Part shown: one piece after another, positions 1-12,443 of the stretch
How the letters are laid out: the number at the start of each line of letters is the position of its first letter
How positions within the stretch are numbered: position 1 is the stretch's first letter
Origin: Lolium rigidum
Lineage: Eukaryota > Streptophyta > Magnoliopsida > Poales > Poaceae
Assembly (NCBI RefSeq): GCF_022539505.1
Contig: NC_061512.1
Span: 154,735,962 to 154,799,961, forward strand
DNA: 64,000 bases
Direction: 5' to 3'
The notes under the pieces: model-generated
The model's database searches: none
The model's input: the letters and a program-made list of their open reading frames with translations, nothing else
What the model was told of the DNA's origin: nothing
Position numbers and translations under genes: made by a program

Positions 1-518
1 GGTATACATTTTATAATGCCCCAAGAGGGAATCTCTTAGGTCTAGTATTGAATAAAATGATTTAGTACCTTGACCCTTGGTGCACAGATCATTATTGTTG
101 CAAATGTACTTGCATAAAAATCATCCTATATATTCCAGAAGGCCTGCACTCTATACCAAACAATATATTGGAACATTATTGTAAAATACATTGTTCTTGT
201 TGTGATAATATTTTTTTCCTAATTATACCATGGTAGTTGGTAGTATGTGTGATCTGACAAGCTTGCTTATAATATCTACACTGTCAAGTACTTCACCATT
301 TTTTTTGTTAAAGCAAGCGGAGCTGAAGTTCTATTCATCTCAACAAGAAACGTGCAATAATTCCAAAATGGCTGACAATCTAATTGACCGTCATTTGCAA
401 ACACACAACTGAACATTGAAATAATTCCAAAAATAGCTTAAGTTCTATTCATCACGACTACTTGTGGTGACATGTTGCCAGCATTTTACAATCTGATTGA
501 CCAAAAATATTTCTGCAG
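1..518 (+). other. Probable intron of the WDHD1/Ctf4-like gene
   Basis: AT-rich sequence with no open frame that looks like protein. It ends in a polypyrimidine-AG acceptor (TTTCTGCAG, 510-518) directly before the first recognisable exon. The window opens with G followed by GTATAC, which could be a splice donor at 2-3, so the whole stretch may be one intron, but the preceding exon lies outside the window. Confidence 0.5.
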
Positions 519-2783
519 ATGCATATCATCTCAGTCAGTGGTCCAGTGGTTACTGCGGCAGGTCATGGGGATCAGCTGGCAATTGTGACCCATGCTTCAG
601 ATTGTCTACCCTCAGGAGATCAGGTATTTTTTAGCATGCCTGTTTGCATTAGACTTACTGATGTTTTAATATTGATAGATCATAGCTGTTGTGATCAAGG
701 TTTTGTGAAGTTTATAGTTGCATACCTGTCCTATTTCTGCAAGTGTATCCTATGAAAACTGACAGTGGAGTTGATATACCAGTTTCTAAAAAAACTGTGT
801 AACACAATTTTCATGACTACCACCAACAGGTTCTAGACGTCAAGGTGTTCAACATATCTGAGGGAGCACAATCAATGTCTGGTCGCCTTGTTTTGACTCC
901 ATCCTCTCAATTATCGTGGTTTGGTTTCAGTGAGACTGGCCTGCTTAGTTCATATGACTCCAAGGTATTTTTTTCTCATGAGTGCATCAGCAGTTGACTA
1001 TGGCTTAATGATGTTTAAAATGTTGTACACTGATCAACGAATTTTCCAGGGAATACTGAGGGTCTTTTCCAGTCAATTTGGTGGAAGTTGGCTTCCAGTG
1101 TTTAGGTATAGAATCTTGCAAGTTTAACATAAAAAAATTACTACTGAATCACACTGAGCCACTGTATAATTTCAGTTCAACCAAGGCGAGAAAATCTGAA
1201 GATGAAAGCCACTGGGTGGTGGGTTTAGATGCTAATAATATATTCTGCATTATATGCAAATCCCCTGAGAGTTGTCCACAGGTATCCTTTGCTTCTCTTT
1301 GAACAAGTTCTCCTATCTGTCTAAGCTCTTAAGTTCAGTCTGTCAGGAGAGATCTAGAAGATCAAACAATTTTTTTCTGTTAGTTCAGTGAAGACATTGA
1401 CAAAAAGTTACTTTGATTTTATTTTGTCTTCATTAAACTTAGAATGCATGCTAGTTTCAGTTCTTGTAGTATCAGAGAAGGATATCAACTTATATCTTGA
1501 TCGTTCCCGGTGAGCACTCAACGCATAATGCAACACTAAAATATTGAGCCAATTTGGACAAAGTAACCAGTCCCCAGTGTCTTCTCTCGATGTTTTGTCT
1601 GCTTTTTAACTTGTGTTCTCTTGATCTTAGGTGATGCCCAAGCCTGTTTTAACTATACTTGAGCTGTCATTTCCTCTTGCATCATCCGACCTTGGAGCCA
1701 ATAGTTTGGAAAATGAGTTCATGATAAAGAAGCTGCATCTCTCACAGGTACATCATGTTCCTTTCTCTAACTTAAACTGCCTGTGTCTCTGCTCTGGTTG
1801 CTTAAGCATTCCTGTTTATCCCAGATCCAAAAGAAAATAGAGGAAGCTGCTCTTCTGGGTCTGGACACAACTGCATTTGAAGATGAAGCATTCAATACAG
1901 AGGCTGCACTTGACCGGTGCATCCTGAGACTAATCTCTACCTGCTGCAATGGTATAAATACTTGAACTAACTAAATTCATAATCAATGTTACATGGTTCT
2001 TTTTCTCAAATTGCTTCTCTTAAACAAGGTGATAAGCTTGTCCGAGCCACTGAGCTTGCGAAGTTACTAACATTGGAGAAATCAATGAAGGGTGCATTAA
2101 CACTTGTTACTCGCTTGAAGCTTCCCATATTACAAGAGAAGTTTAGTTCACTACTTGAGGTGATAGCCGTGGCCCTTATTTTTTATCCTCAATAGAACCT
2201 GCCCTCTGTTACTAATCCTTTTATGCACATGTTCAATATAACTTAAGTTCAACTGATGGTTGACATCTTGCAGGAGAGGATGTTAAATGATGCAAGAGTT
2301 GGTGCAGTTTGCTCAAATGCGACCAGTACAAACTACCCACCAGCATTCCATCCAACCCAACCGGCCAAAATTGTGCAAAATGGAAATAACTCGGAGGTAT
2401 CCCCAATGGCTACACCAAATCCTTTTGCCCGACGAAGCAGTGCAGCTGTATCTAAGAAGGCAGAAGTAGAGCAACCAAACGATGTGAAGGATAACAATGC
2501 AAAGGTTTCACCTGTGGTTACCCCTTTAGCCAAGATACCCAAGAAGAACGATAATTCAGAAGGGAAAGCAAAGAGGGAGAGGGATGGAATAGCTGATCAG
2601 GTTGGCTCTAAAACTAAGAGCAGTGAAGATGGCAACCAAGCAGAGCCTCAGCGGCCTCTTAACCCCTTTGCAAAATCTTCATCCAGCAAAGAACAGTCAT
2701 CATCCCTTTTGGATTCCATCAAAAAGATGAAGGTTGAAAGCGAGAAAGCTGACAAAGCTAATGTCAAGAAGGTGAAGGTATAA
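519..2783 (+). CDS. WDHD1/Ctf4 (AND-1)-like replisome adaptor, C-terminal exons
   Basis: C-terminal part of a plant WDHD1/Ctf4/AND-1 homologue (EOL1 in Arabidopsis), a nuclear protein that links the CMG helicase to DNA polymerase alpha at replication forks. Eight exons with AG/GT borders join in one frame: 519-623, 830-964, 1050-1105, 1176-1281, 1631-1747, 1825-1951, 2029-2159 and 2274-2783, ending in TAA at 2781-2783. The first five match the middle SepB/Ctf4 beta-propeller (GPVV, SDCLPS, WFGFSE, SYDSKG, WVVGL). The next two match the conserved helical tail (ILRLIS, RATELAKLLTLEKS, KLPILQEKFSSLLE). The last exon is a lysine-rich disordered tail with two NPFA motifs (NPFARR, NPFAKS) and ends in KKVKV. 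No HMG box, usual for animal AND-1, is seen. The N-terminal WD40 part lies left of the window. Family assignment is by recalled motif similarity; the exon model is inferred from splice sites and frame. Confidence 0.88.
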
Positions 2784-3219
2784 TTCGGTTTCTTGTCAAG
2801 AAGGTGAAAGTGACAGTGCCAGCCACCTTCTTAAACTAACACCCGAAGTACTTAGCATTTTTGATTCGTTTCTGGTCCTGTAGTTTGATCAACATATATT
2901 TCCTGAGTCTTTTACAGCTCCTGAGCTTTGTAGCGCGGACGTTCTAGTTATATCATTATGTAGTATAGTTTTTTTCTTTCCCTCTTACTGTAACGGATTA
3001 CCTATTCCTTTATCTGTCATATAGTGTAAGATTGCTTATTTGTCTGATCGTACCCCCTACCACTACCACTGTAATCGAGTTTGACATAAATGTACTGAGA
3101 TTTAGCTAGGGATGTGCTATCGGTCAAATAATACGGTCAAAGTACTTGGTGCTTATCGATCGATGCATGAAGATAGCTAGCTGACTTGGTGCCTATCGAC
3201 CGATGCATCACTGTACTTG
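2784..3219 (+). other. 3' UTR and flank of the WDHD1-like gene
   Basis: T-rich sequence after the TAA stop, compatible with a 3' UTR; no clear single poly(A) signal could be fixed. At 3140-3219 a motif of the form ACTTGGTGCYTATCGAYCGATGCAT occurs twice in tandem-like order, with a third partial copy abutting the Copia insertion at 3225. Confidence 0.5.
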
Positions 3220-3224
3220 GTGCC

Positions 3225-3469
3225 TGTTTGAGAAATAATGACTGAGAGAAATCGAATGCATTACTGATCACAGAATCTGGGGTATTTATACCCAGTTTAC
3301 AGACGCCAAACATGTCGGTTACAAGCTTTGTGCCTGTTTGGGACAGGCGCAATGATGGTTCGCCAAAGGTAGCGTTTGGACAAAGCAAAAGTCTAACTGT
3401 TAATAGTTAGCTTATATGCTAACTGTAAGTTAGCCTAAGTCTAAAGCTAAGTGCTAACTATTCCTAACA
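3225..3469 (-). repeat. 3' LTR of the Copia element (left copy)
   Basis: 245 bp, minus-sense start TGTTAGGAATAG and end CTCAAACA. It aligns throughout with the right LTR except for the 53-bp block that is duplicated only in the right copy. Confidence 0.9.
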
Positions 3470-3599
3470 CTCCCCCTTGGACAACGTTGCCGGTGTAGAT
3501 TTTCATTATCTTGAAATTCTTCGTATAGTCTTGAGTGTTTGAACGTCTGTTTTATTCTGATCTTGATAGTCTTCGATCTTGAGAATCTCTCCCCCAAAA

Positions 3600-6500
3600 A
3601 TCCTGTGGGAAAAATATGAGGAGAGTTGTATTGCATATGTTGTTTAAAACTCCTTTAAACCCGTTGGGAAAAATAAGGAGAAAATAATACAACATGCAAT
3701 GATTGTTGTCTCCTTGAGAACTCATATGAGTAAAACCTTAGAGAAGGGAAAAATCTCACAAATGAGTTTGGAGAACAATAAATATGCCTTTTGTACTTCC
3801 TTTAAAAACCCCAGTGGGGAAAATAGGAGGTACGACATATATCTTGTGTAAATATTGTAAAGAGTGCAATATGATGTGCCACCGAAAACTCCTTTAAAAC
3901 CTAATGGGAAAAATATAAGGAGAAAACAATGTGGCATATATAAACACTTGTATTTATATCGTATCATTAAAAACCTTTTATGAGAAACCATTAGAGAAAA
4001 CTCATTAAGGAAAAAAGAGTACAATATATATGATCTAATGATCATTAACGGGTTATAATTTGGGAGTTTTCTCCCCCTGAACTTTGCAAATCTAAATTTC
4101 TCTCACACCAATCCATGAACTTAAATTCATGAATATGGAAATATGTAAAACACTGTGAATAAATCTGTTAGATTTTCACATGATATGTTTGCAAAGCGTT
4201 TATATCCCTAGTTTGAAGAATATTAATTTAACCCTTATGCATTTGAGCAATACAAGTGGTATTATCTGATAGATAATGGTGGGAGATTCTGTTGAATCTT
4301 AACCACATGATCTTGAATGTGGTTAATAATTATATGAAGTTGTTAGAGTCTATTTTATATTCTTAGATTAGAAGGCTCTTTCATTGAATTCAGTCTATGA
4401 TATGGCATTGTCGGGATCGGGTAATTATAGACAACATAGATTACATGATGGTCAAATCTTGATATTCCTAAGAGAATTAATCAAGATCCTTGTGCCTTAA
4501 ATATACCGGAGGATATTACTTACACCAACTTTTAGTTGGGGTTTGCACTTTAAAGAAGTTGGCAACAAAACATTCGCATTCATGATGTAGTTTGTACTGA
4601 GATATATATGGAACAAGAGGTCCAATATCACTTCATCACCACTACAATGTATGAATGAATTTGTATCCCTGTTAGGGATAGTGTGACCATATGTATCTGT
4701 GATTTGATTTATCCATATTTAATTTCTCCAAAATTTTATGGACATGTAAAGACTGATTGATATCTATTCAGAAGGAATATACTCAAGTTATAAACTTGGT
4801 TAATACTTGGTTCAATCCAAATCTCCGTCTTGATAAGATTGCAAGGACCTTCTATGTATATTATAGACTTTGATGATAAAAGCATCAATATATACAAAGG
4901 TCATGTAGAATCCAATTAGGGATTTTGTTTATGACTACATATAATCAATCATTATTGTACGAGTAATCCTTTATAAGAAGGGGCTCTTATAGTCAATTGT
5001 ACCACATAATTTGTGTCTGACTATTTTAAGTCATAGAGTGACTTTTATATTATTACACATATGTTGCAATTTAATTTTGGATTTGGATTTATAAGTCATA
5101 AGGACTTTAATATAGATATCCAAATTGAGTGACCCATATAATTATGTAATCACTACATCCATCAGCTGCATGGATAGTTTATTTATAACTGCCAATAATA
5201 TTACTATCGAAACGTAATTCCACTTATACCAATAGGGTACGTTACATCATATATAACTGATGTCGGGTCTCTGCGTGAACCTTTGTGCTACAAGCCTCAC
5301 TTTTTCACCACCTCATTGTTTTTTTGTTGTTAACAAAAACTCATTTGTCTTCCAGAGGGGAAGGTGCTTATGAGGAATAGGTATTACAATGGTAAATACC
5401 TCCCTTGTTGAGTGAGTGCTATTTTTATTCAATTGCATCCTTCTAGTTGAACTAATATATGAGTGCATTAGGCACTCTGCCATGGACTTTGGTTCAGGGC
5501 CCTAAAGGTTTTAGCAATTTTTAAGAATAAATATATTTGTCGACAAAATGTAGTCTTTGTTGTATGATTCTGTTGAATCAATAATATTTGTGGAAATGTG
5601 ATTAGATATTTGAACTCCTCATGATTTCCCATAACAATGGAGTCAAGGTGTTTCGATGTCCCAACACTCAAAATTATGTGCACATTTGTGCTGGGTTTGG
5701 ATGATGAGCATCCACTATGTGTTATTCAACTTGAGGTTGAACTACATTTACTTGTTGAGAATATAATTTCCTCTGTTCCGCGGAAGCATGTGAGAATTTA
5801 TATCTCATGTGGCCAATTTTCTCCCCCTTTTGCTCTCATTTTGGAGGAAAGTGGTTACATTAGGTACCTTCACTCTTTTGGCACATTGGATGCATGCATA
5901 ATATGATTTTGTGACATTTTTGTCATGAGTAAATGTATGTGGCAGATTTGCAATGTGTTGCAAATTTATGACTGAACTTATCGTTCAGATTTTCAAGTAC
6001 GTGAATATAAGGACTAAAAGTCTATGACATTTATTATTTATTTATCGGCATTATTTGTGGTACTAATCTCCCCCTAATGCCGAAAAATATTCTTATTGCA
6101 AATGCAATCAGCGTACGGGCTATCAATAACTCCCTTGTTAGGGTTTAAGGTATCTGACGGATATTGGAAAATTATACCTTAGTTATTTATCACATAGATC
6201 CCAAATTGATGTGAGGGCCCATGATGTACGTTGGGGTGGTGATATCAGTATATAACCGAATTATCGCATATGGGAAATACTTGTTTTATTTCCACGTACT
6301 TACTGCAAGGGGAAGCAGTATGATAAGCAGTTGTTGGGATCTTGATTAGATCTACGGCGTGTAAGACCGCATGTGTCCAACAATATGTTGGTGTATCAAA
6401 TTTTGTTGGAGTGGTCTTTTAATTAGTTTAATTCTTTTGACAAAGAATTTAGTTACACTATTCTGGGTATCTACTCTTAGGTACTTAGTAAAATCATAAA

Positions 6501-8990
6501 TGCTCATGAAGACGATAATTAAATTGGTCAAACCAATATATTATGATAATTTTCTCTTAATTTGAGAAATTAATTTAGTAATATCATGGGTTTGTGGAGA
6601 TTAGAGACCCACATAAGACCATCAACTAGATGTGTCTACGAATACCATGAAATACTTATATCACCCAGATAGTTATTGAATAGTCCACAAGTATCTTCTT
6701 GAATAAGTTCAAGAAATTTGAGTGGAGTGTGAGAGACATAGAAAAAAAATCTCATGACACATTAGGTGCTCATAAAATCTGATGATTTGAGAATTTCACA
6801 ACTTGTAAATTGTGACCAACAAAATTTCACTAATTTTTCGCATTATCCCTATAATGGGTGACCAAGGCCATTATGACAAATCTTAAATTCATCAAGATCC
6901 GAAAAAAATACTTTGTACGAAACAAAGTTATGTATGAATTTAGTTCATACATTGAAATGTCATGTATGAGAAACATGATATTAATGGAAAACATACCACA
7001 TTTAGTAGTATGATTATTGGCTAAATGACATATTGGGATAGTTATGAGACTAAACAAGGTTTCCAAAATGTCTTGGGAATTTCATTCCGCAATAAAACTA
7101 TTATTGCAAAAGAGTGTAGCTTCAACCGGACTAGACTTATGTTTTCTTAATGATGAAGATTATAAGTACAATCCGTAACCATATTATATTCCGGTGTTTC
7201 TTGAAGTGAGCTTCAAAATTATCTCGTTTAACTTGTAGATGACCAACTTTTGGTATAACCCAACCAAAAATCTTGGGAATTGAGATTTCATATGTATAAT
7301 GATTCATACAACAACATCTCTGATAAAACTTGAGAGTTATCTTATCCCTTTTAGTAGGTCCATTATGTTTCTGCTTGTCATTTTACCTCCACTTTACATT
7401 GATTTCTCATGGTTCTTTTCAAGACCATTGAGATTCTTAGTATTATGAGTAATAGTTTAATTTCAGGCAGTGATATATATCACCCGTAGGGTGTATCTAA
7501 TGAATCCTTATAAGAAGATAACATATAGCCTGAAATAAATGCGATGATGTTCTTACATTACCATCAAATTAAGTAGGATGTAAAGTGCATTGAGGTTTTT
7601 GAATCAGACATATATTTGAAACTGCCTAATCACAAAATATAAACTTGAAGTTGATTTTATAGACAACAGAACTAGATAACTTCAATGTACTAGAAATCCT
7701 CAAAAGTGAATGAGAACCTATTGACATTATGTTTATACAACAAATATCTCCTTGGTGGAGATTTTAGAGAGGAATAGATATTTATCCATTTTCTCTCATC
7801 TAATGTGAGTTCAGTGAACTTCATTGATGGATATTCTAGCCCTGCATGAGATGATCATGCAAATCATTTACTATAATAGTAAATAATTTTATGAAAATGC
7901 TTTGATTGAGCATATTAATGGTCATGGTAATTCCTCAATGGCCATGGAGTAGATATTCAATATTGAGATATTAAATGATACTTCTATCAATGCTTTGGAC
8001 TTCTTACCCAAAGTGATGGGAGATGTTAAATTCATTACCAAAACATATATATGTATTTTGATATTGGTTATTTATGGTGAATACAATTATCACCATATAA
8101 TGGAGAACCTATAGTAGTTTTGTGAGAAACTCAATCAATGTCATGTATGATGGATTTTGTCTTGATAGACGTAAGACACGACAATAGTACTATGATGTAG
8201 GTTCCATAATTCTATGTAATACCAATGTAAAATGAAGCATGTAGTGATCATGCCGGAATTCAATTTTACTTTGATAGCAAAATTTTATTTGGTAAACAAA
8301 AAGTATGCTCTAGAGGAACAATTGAATGTTAAGCTAGTGCTTCCATGCCATATGTGTGTGTTGATCTCAAATAGTAAGTTAACACATTGTAGATTTTCTC
8401 CATATTTACGGAGTACATCTCTTAGTAGTTAAAAATCTGCAGTTTACGCAATCGATGGCATTACCTTGTGATTCACAAACAAAATTGAAGATAGTCACAT
8501 ATTATATTAGCAATTCTATCTCAAATTTTATTGAGATATTTGCATGTTTTTTTTTCAACTGCAAATAATGATTTAACCAGAATTTCTACAAAGAATGCTA
8601 GAGGCAAATACGTAACATGATTTATTGAGAAATATAGTATGAGATGCATGACAAGTATATATACTTGTGCGTGCACTGTGCAAAGACGTGAGGGCCACAT
8701 GTGGTAATTTAAATGATGTAAAATTATGCATACATGGTATTTCTTATGCATTTTTTTAAATAACCTCATCATCTTCTGTAAAGAAAGTGGGTTTAAAATG
8801 CAAATAATAATAACCAGAAGGTTAATGTGCTACGAATATAAAGTCTGAAGACTCGGTTGCTATGTCAAACGAGTCTGATGGCTCATTTATAAAACATAGT
8901 ATAGAAGGGGCTAAGTTGGAAATACAGCAAAGCGATAAGGTTTCTTATCTTTCCTGCGTGGACACGAATTAATGGATTCCTTTCGCTTCA
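3600..8990 (-). pseudogene. Decayed Copia gag-pol
   Basis: No long open frame survives. On the minus strand, fragments at about 5700-5150 still read like Copia reverse transcriptase around the conserved segment ending VAQGFTQRPG...YSPV (seen here as pieces such as RFTQRPD and NGITFR or close variants in shifting frames). The stretch at 3722-4045 resembles the stop-free tail often seen after RNase H in Triticeae Copia copies. Many stops and frameshifts interrupt all frames, so this copy cannot encode a working polyprotein. Assignment to Copia rests on these fragments and the short TG..CA LTRs; the exact family is not recognised. Confidence 0.6.
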
Positions 8991-9562
8991 ATTCAATTTT
9001 GCTGTGCGATGGCAATCCGGCCGGTCGCTGCGGCCGCCACATAATTTTCCGTTGTGGAGCCGATTGAGGAGAAGGAGATTGAGGGGTGGATTCAGCCGCG
9101 TCGATTTGTGACGCCGCCTAGAGGACGAGCGCGCCGCGTGTTGCTAGGGGGATTCGCGGCGCACTGGCTTTGCTGCAGCGCGTCGCCTACGGTGTGGCTG
9201 GTGGCCGGAACCCGAAGGGCGTCTCCGCGACATCGGGAGGCACACGGAAGGTCGCACCAGCGGGAGCCGCCGTCGATCGCCGCCTTCGCCGCGTCTAGGC
9301 GGCCATGCCACCGCGAGGAGCCGGCCGAGGGCCATGGCCATCTTACGAGGACCAGCGCCGGGGTCGGCGTCGCCTCTGCGCTCGTGGGGCAAGGTCGAGG
9401 ACCGCTGCCGCGGGTGTGCGACGTGAGAGTTCGCCCCGAAGCGAGCCGAGGAGGGCCAGTGCGAAGACGCCGGCGGAGACGATTAAGCTTCGTCGCCGGT
9501 ATTTCGTCCGTTCCTCTTCTCAATCTCTCATGTTGTTCTCGGTAGAGGCAGTGCTGATAACG

Positions 9563-9860
9563 TGTTTGAGAAATAATGATTGAGAGAAATCGAATGCATT
9601 ACCGATCATAGAATCTGGGGTATTTATACCCAGTTTACAGACGCTAAACATGTCGGTTACAAGCTTTGTGCCTGTTCGGGACAGGCGCAATGACGGTTCG
9701 CCAAAGGTAGCGTTTGGACAAAGCCTGTTCGGGACAGGCGCAATGACGGTTCGCCAAAGGTAGCGTTTGGACAAAGCAAAAGTCTAACTCTTAATAGTTA
9801 GCTTATATGTTAACTGTAAGTTAGCCTAAGTCTAAAGCTAAGTGCTAACTATTCCTAACA
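9563..9860 (-). repeat. 5' LTR of the Copia element (right copy, with 53-bp duplication)
   Basis: 298 bp. It is colinear with the 245-bp left LTR but contains a perfect-looking tandem duplication of a 53-bp unit (9670-9722 and 9723-9775), which accounts exactly for the length difference. Confidence 0.9.
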
Positions 9861-9877
9861 GTGCCGATCTGTACTAA

Positions 9878-10920
9878 ATGGCATCTTCAGGCGACGTATT
9901 TTGGATGCCCAAAAGTGGTCGCGAGCGTCCGTTTGCGTCTCCCCGTGGACATATTTTGTCTGCGTGTCCGTTTGTGTCTGGGTGTGCTTCTAGCGGGTGA
10001 CCCATTTTTAGATTTGCAACATATTTAAAAAGCATAGAAACTACTACATAGAAACTATACAAAGTAGTTGTAGAAACCTAGACTACTTGCTGCCCAACGG
10101 CCTGGCCCCGTCGTTGCGTCCCTCCCTCATCTGCTTCACCGGCGCCTGCCGTGCGGCTGCTAGAGCTCGGTGCGCCGCCGCGTCCTCTAGCAGGCACTGC
10201 CGCAACCTCGCGTTCACAGCGTCGTCCTTAAGCGTCTCGAAGGAGTCGACTAACGCCCTCTGCTTCGCCGCCTTCTCCTCCGGGGTAGGCGCATCAGGGT
10301 CATCGGGAGACCATGAGATGTCGGAGTCGCTGTCCTCTGCGGCTGTGGCGGCCGCCACCCTGTGGCGTTCCATCTCGGCGTCAAACGCCGCGTGGGTCGC
10401 CCGCTCCTCCTCTGCTTCCTTCTCCGCTTCAGCCAGGGCCTTGGCGTCCCTGACCGGGTCGAGGAGGTCGTCGGTTCTGTCGTCGTCGTCGAACTCCTCG
10501 TCGGAGCTCGAGGCCGTGGGAGGTGGAGGTGGAGGCGCGACAGCCTGGCCGTGGCTGGTGCTGCTCATGGTGGCAAAGGTGGAGGTTGAGCGGCAGCGGC
10601 GCTACGGTGGAGGTTGTGCGGCGGCTAGGGTTTAGTGTTGGAGGAGATGAGATGCGCGCCCCTGTTTATATAGGTAGGAAGCAGGCGACGGCCGCGGCAC
10701 GTGTGGCATCGCCATTACTTCGTGTGCAGAGGTAGGCGACGGTCGCGCGCCACGTGAGGCATCGCTATTACGCGGCCGCGGATTGCCGAAGCGACGCTTC
10801 GGCGCCAGCGCTGCTGAGAAGCATCGAGGTTGGGTCACTCCTAGGCGCGCCAGACGAAACGTCCGCCAGACGAAACTCCTAGGATGCAAACACACGCTCC
10901 ATCGCCCGTTGGAGATGCCC
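9878..10920 (-). mobile_element. PIF/Harbinger-like non-autonomous DNA transposon
   Basis: The right end read on minus begins GGGCATCTCCAACGGGCGA, a terminus typical of grass Harbinger-type elements. The left end (ATGGCATCTTCAGGCGAC) is an imperfect inverted match. TAA flanks both ends (9875-9877 and 10921-10923), fitting the 3-bp TWA duplication of this superfamily. The body is about 1.04 kb, GC-rich, with one 161-codon ORF and no transposase that I recognise. It lies immediately right of the Copia insertion, so the Copia element landed a few bases outside it. Confidence 0.65.
10083..10568 (-). CDS. Unrecognised low-complexity ORF inside Harbinger-like element
   Basis: 161 residues. The start context is clean (Met-Ser-Ser-Thr-Ser-His). 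The N-terminus holds a run of six prolines followed by an acidic Ser/Asp/Glu segment (residues about 20-35). The rest is Ala/Glu/Arg-rich with heptad-like character (about 40-150), suggesting a helical or coiled-coil protein. I see no DDE transposase, Myb/SANT or other known domain. High GC content and simple composition mean it could be an open frame by composition alone. It may be the remnant of a sequence carried by this transposon family. Confidence 0.35.
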   Translation of the reverse strand: MSSTSHGQAVAPPPPPPTASSSDEEFDDDDRTDDLLDPVRDAKALAEAEKEAEEERATHAAFDAEMERHRVAAATAAEDSDSDISWSPDDPDAPTPEEKAAKQRALVDSFETLKDDAVNARLRQCLLEDAAAHRALAAARQAPVKQMREGRNDGARPLGSK

Positions 10921-10923
10921 TAA

Positions 10924-11484
10924 GCTAGCTAGGCTACTTGTGTGAGGTTCGGTGGTTGGGATCCTATTTACGCATGAGAGTACTCGTCTGGGTCGCCCGT
11001 AGCACCGACACACGTTGTTCGTTCGGGAGGCAAGGCTTCGTGGTACCCCTGTTTTACAGTACACATAAATTCATATATGGGTATTGGGCGGTTTACGACG
11101 CCATACTTAACGAGGGGTGATCTCGACATTGCCCATAGATTACGGACTTGGATTTTGAGGAAGAACGTAGCGTAGGAGAATATGGGAGCGAGAGTGGCAC
11201 ACGACGTATCTAGGTTCATGTTCTCTTGGTGGAGGATCGTTACGTCCTGCTAGTAATCTAGTATATGATTATAGTTGTGTTACAGGGAGTCGCTGTAGGT
11301 GAAGGGGTTGTGTGTCCGTCTAATCTCGTGTGTCCCTTAGAGGTGCCTCTGCCTGACTTTATATATGCAATCATGCTAGAGTTTGCAAGTGTTATTCTAG
11401 AGTCTTCTTTCATGTACTCCAAGTCGCTATGACATGCGGGTCTAGCTTGTTTAGTTGTCATGTGCTGGCCACCTCCGTAATGGG
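10924..11484 (-). other. Fragment of another LTR (Gypsy-like), left of element A
   Basis: No gene. From about 11160 to 11484 the minus strand looks like the U3/R/U5 part of a Gypsy LTR: a TATA-like ATATATAAAG (read on minus near 11360-11370) followed by the ACACGG...ACCTAGATACGTCGTG type of R/U5 sequence. The same minus-sense sequence appears to resume at 31603 after element A, so A inserted into this older LTR. Nothing is recognised in 10924-11160. Confidence 0.45.
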
Positions 11485-12443
11485 TGATGGCGTGTAAGAC
11501 ACACGTCCGTTGGGAACCCCAAGAGGAAGGTGTGATGCGTACATCGACAAGTTTTCCCTCAGTAAAAAACCAAGGTTATCGAACCAGTAGGAGTCAAGGA
11601 ACACGTGAAGGTTGTTGGTGGCGGAGTGTAGTGCGGCGCAACACCAGGGATTCCGGCGCCAACGTGGAACCTGCACAAGACAATCAAAGTACTTTGCCCC
11701 AACGTAACAATGAGGTTGTCAATCTCACCGGCTTGCTGTAAACAAAGGATTAAATGTATAGTGTGGAAGATGATGTTTGTTTGCGAAGAACAGTAAAGAA
11801 CAGAGTTTGCAGTAGATTGTATTTCAGATGTAAAGAATGGACCGGGGTCCACAGTTCACTAGTGGTGTCTCTCTCATAAGATAAATAGCATGTTGGGTGA
11901 ACAAATTACAGTTGGGCAATTGACAAATAAAGAAGGCATAACAATGCACATACATATATCACGATGAGTACTATGAGATTTAATCGTGGCATTACGACAA
12001 AGTACATAGACCGCTATCCAAAGCATGCATCTATGCCTAAAAAGTCCACCTTCAGAGTTATCATCCGAACCCCTTCCAGTATTAAGTTGCAAACAACGTG
12101 ACAATTGCATTAAGTATGGTGCGTAATGTAATCAACACAAATATCCTTAGACAAAGCATTGATGTTTTATCCCTAGTGGCAACATCACATCCACAACCTT
12201 AGAACTTTTTGTCACCGTCCCGCATTCAATGGAGGCATGAACCCACTATCGAGCATAAATACTCCCTCTTGGAGTCACAAGTATCAACTTGGCCAGAGCC
12301 TCTACTAGCAACAGAGAGCATGCAAGAACATAAACAACATATATGATAGATTGATAATCAACTTGACATAGTATTCCATATTCATCGGATCCCAACAAAC
12401 ACAACATGCAGCATTACAAATAGATGATCTTGATCATGATAGG
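11485..12443 (-). repeat. Element A left LTR, first segment
   Basis: Left (3' in element sense) LTR of A, interrupted at 12443/12444 by element B. It resumes at 19113. Confidence 0.9.

Larger units (their letters stand above)
3225..9860 (-). mobile_element. Full-length decayed Copia LTR retrotransposon
   Basis: Bounded by two direct LTRs (3225-3469 and 9563-9860) that start TG and end CA, flanked by a perfect 5-bp target duplication GTGCC (3220-3224 and 9861-9865). The purine-rich tract (minus-strand CCAAGGGGGAG, plus 3470-3480) adjoins the left LTR. A TATCAGCAC primer-site-like motif (9551-9559, read on minus) adjoins the right LTR. Transcription therefore runs right to left. The interior is AT-rich, has a GC-rich leader at about 9010-9560, and no intact pol ORF. 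It sits about 440 bp downstream of the WDHD1-like stop codon. Confidence 0.9.

Noticed and set aside
519..755. Independent small protein of 78 codons
   Set aside because: The first 35 codons are an exon with a clear AG/GT pair and match the WDHD1-like protein; the rest is intron read-through.
9054..9545. Long GC-rich open frames on both strands (163 and 143 codons)
   Set aside because: They overlap each other on opposite strands in the GC-rich leader of the Copia element, with Arg/Pro/Ala-biased composition. GC-rich sequence gives long frames by chance and no domain is seen.
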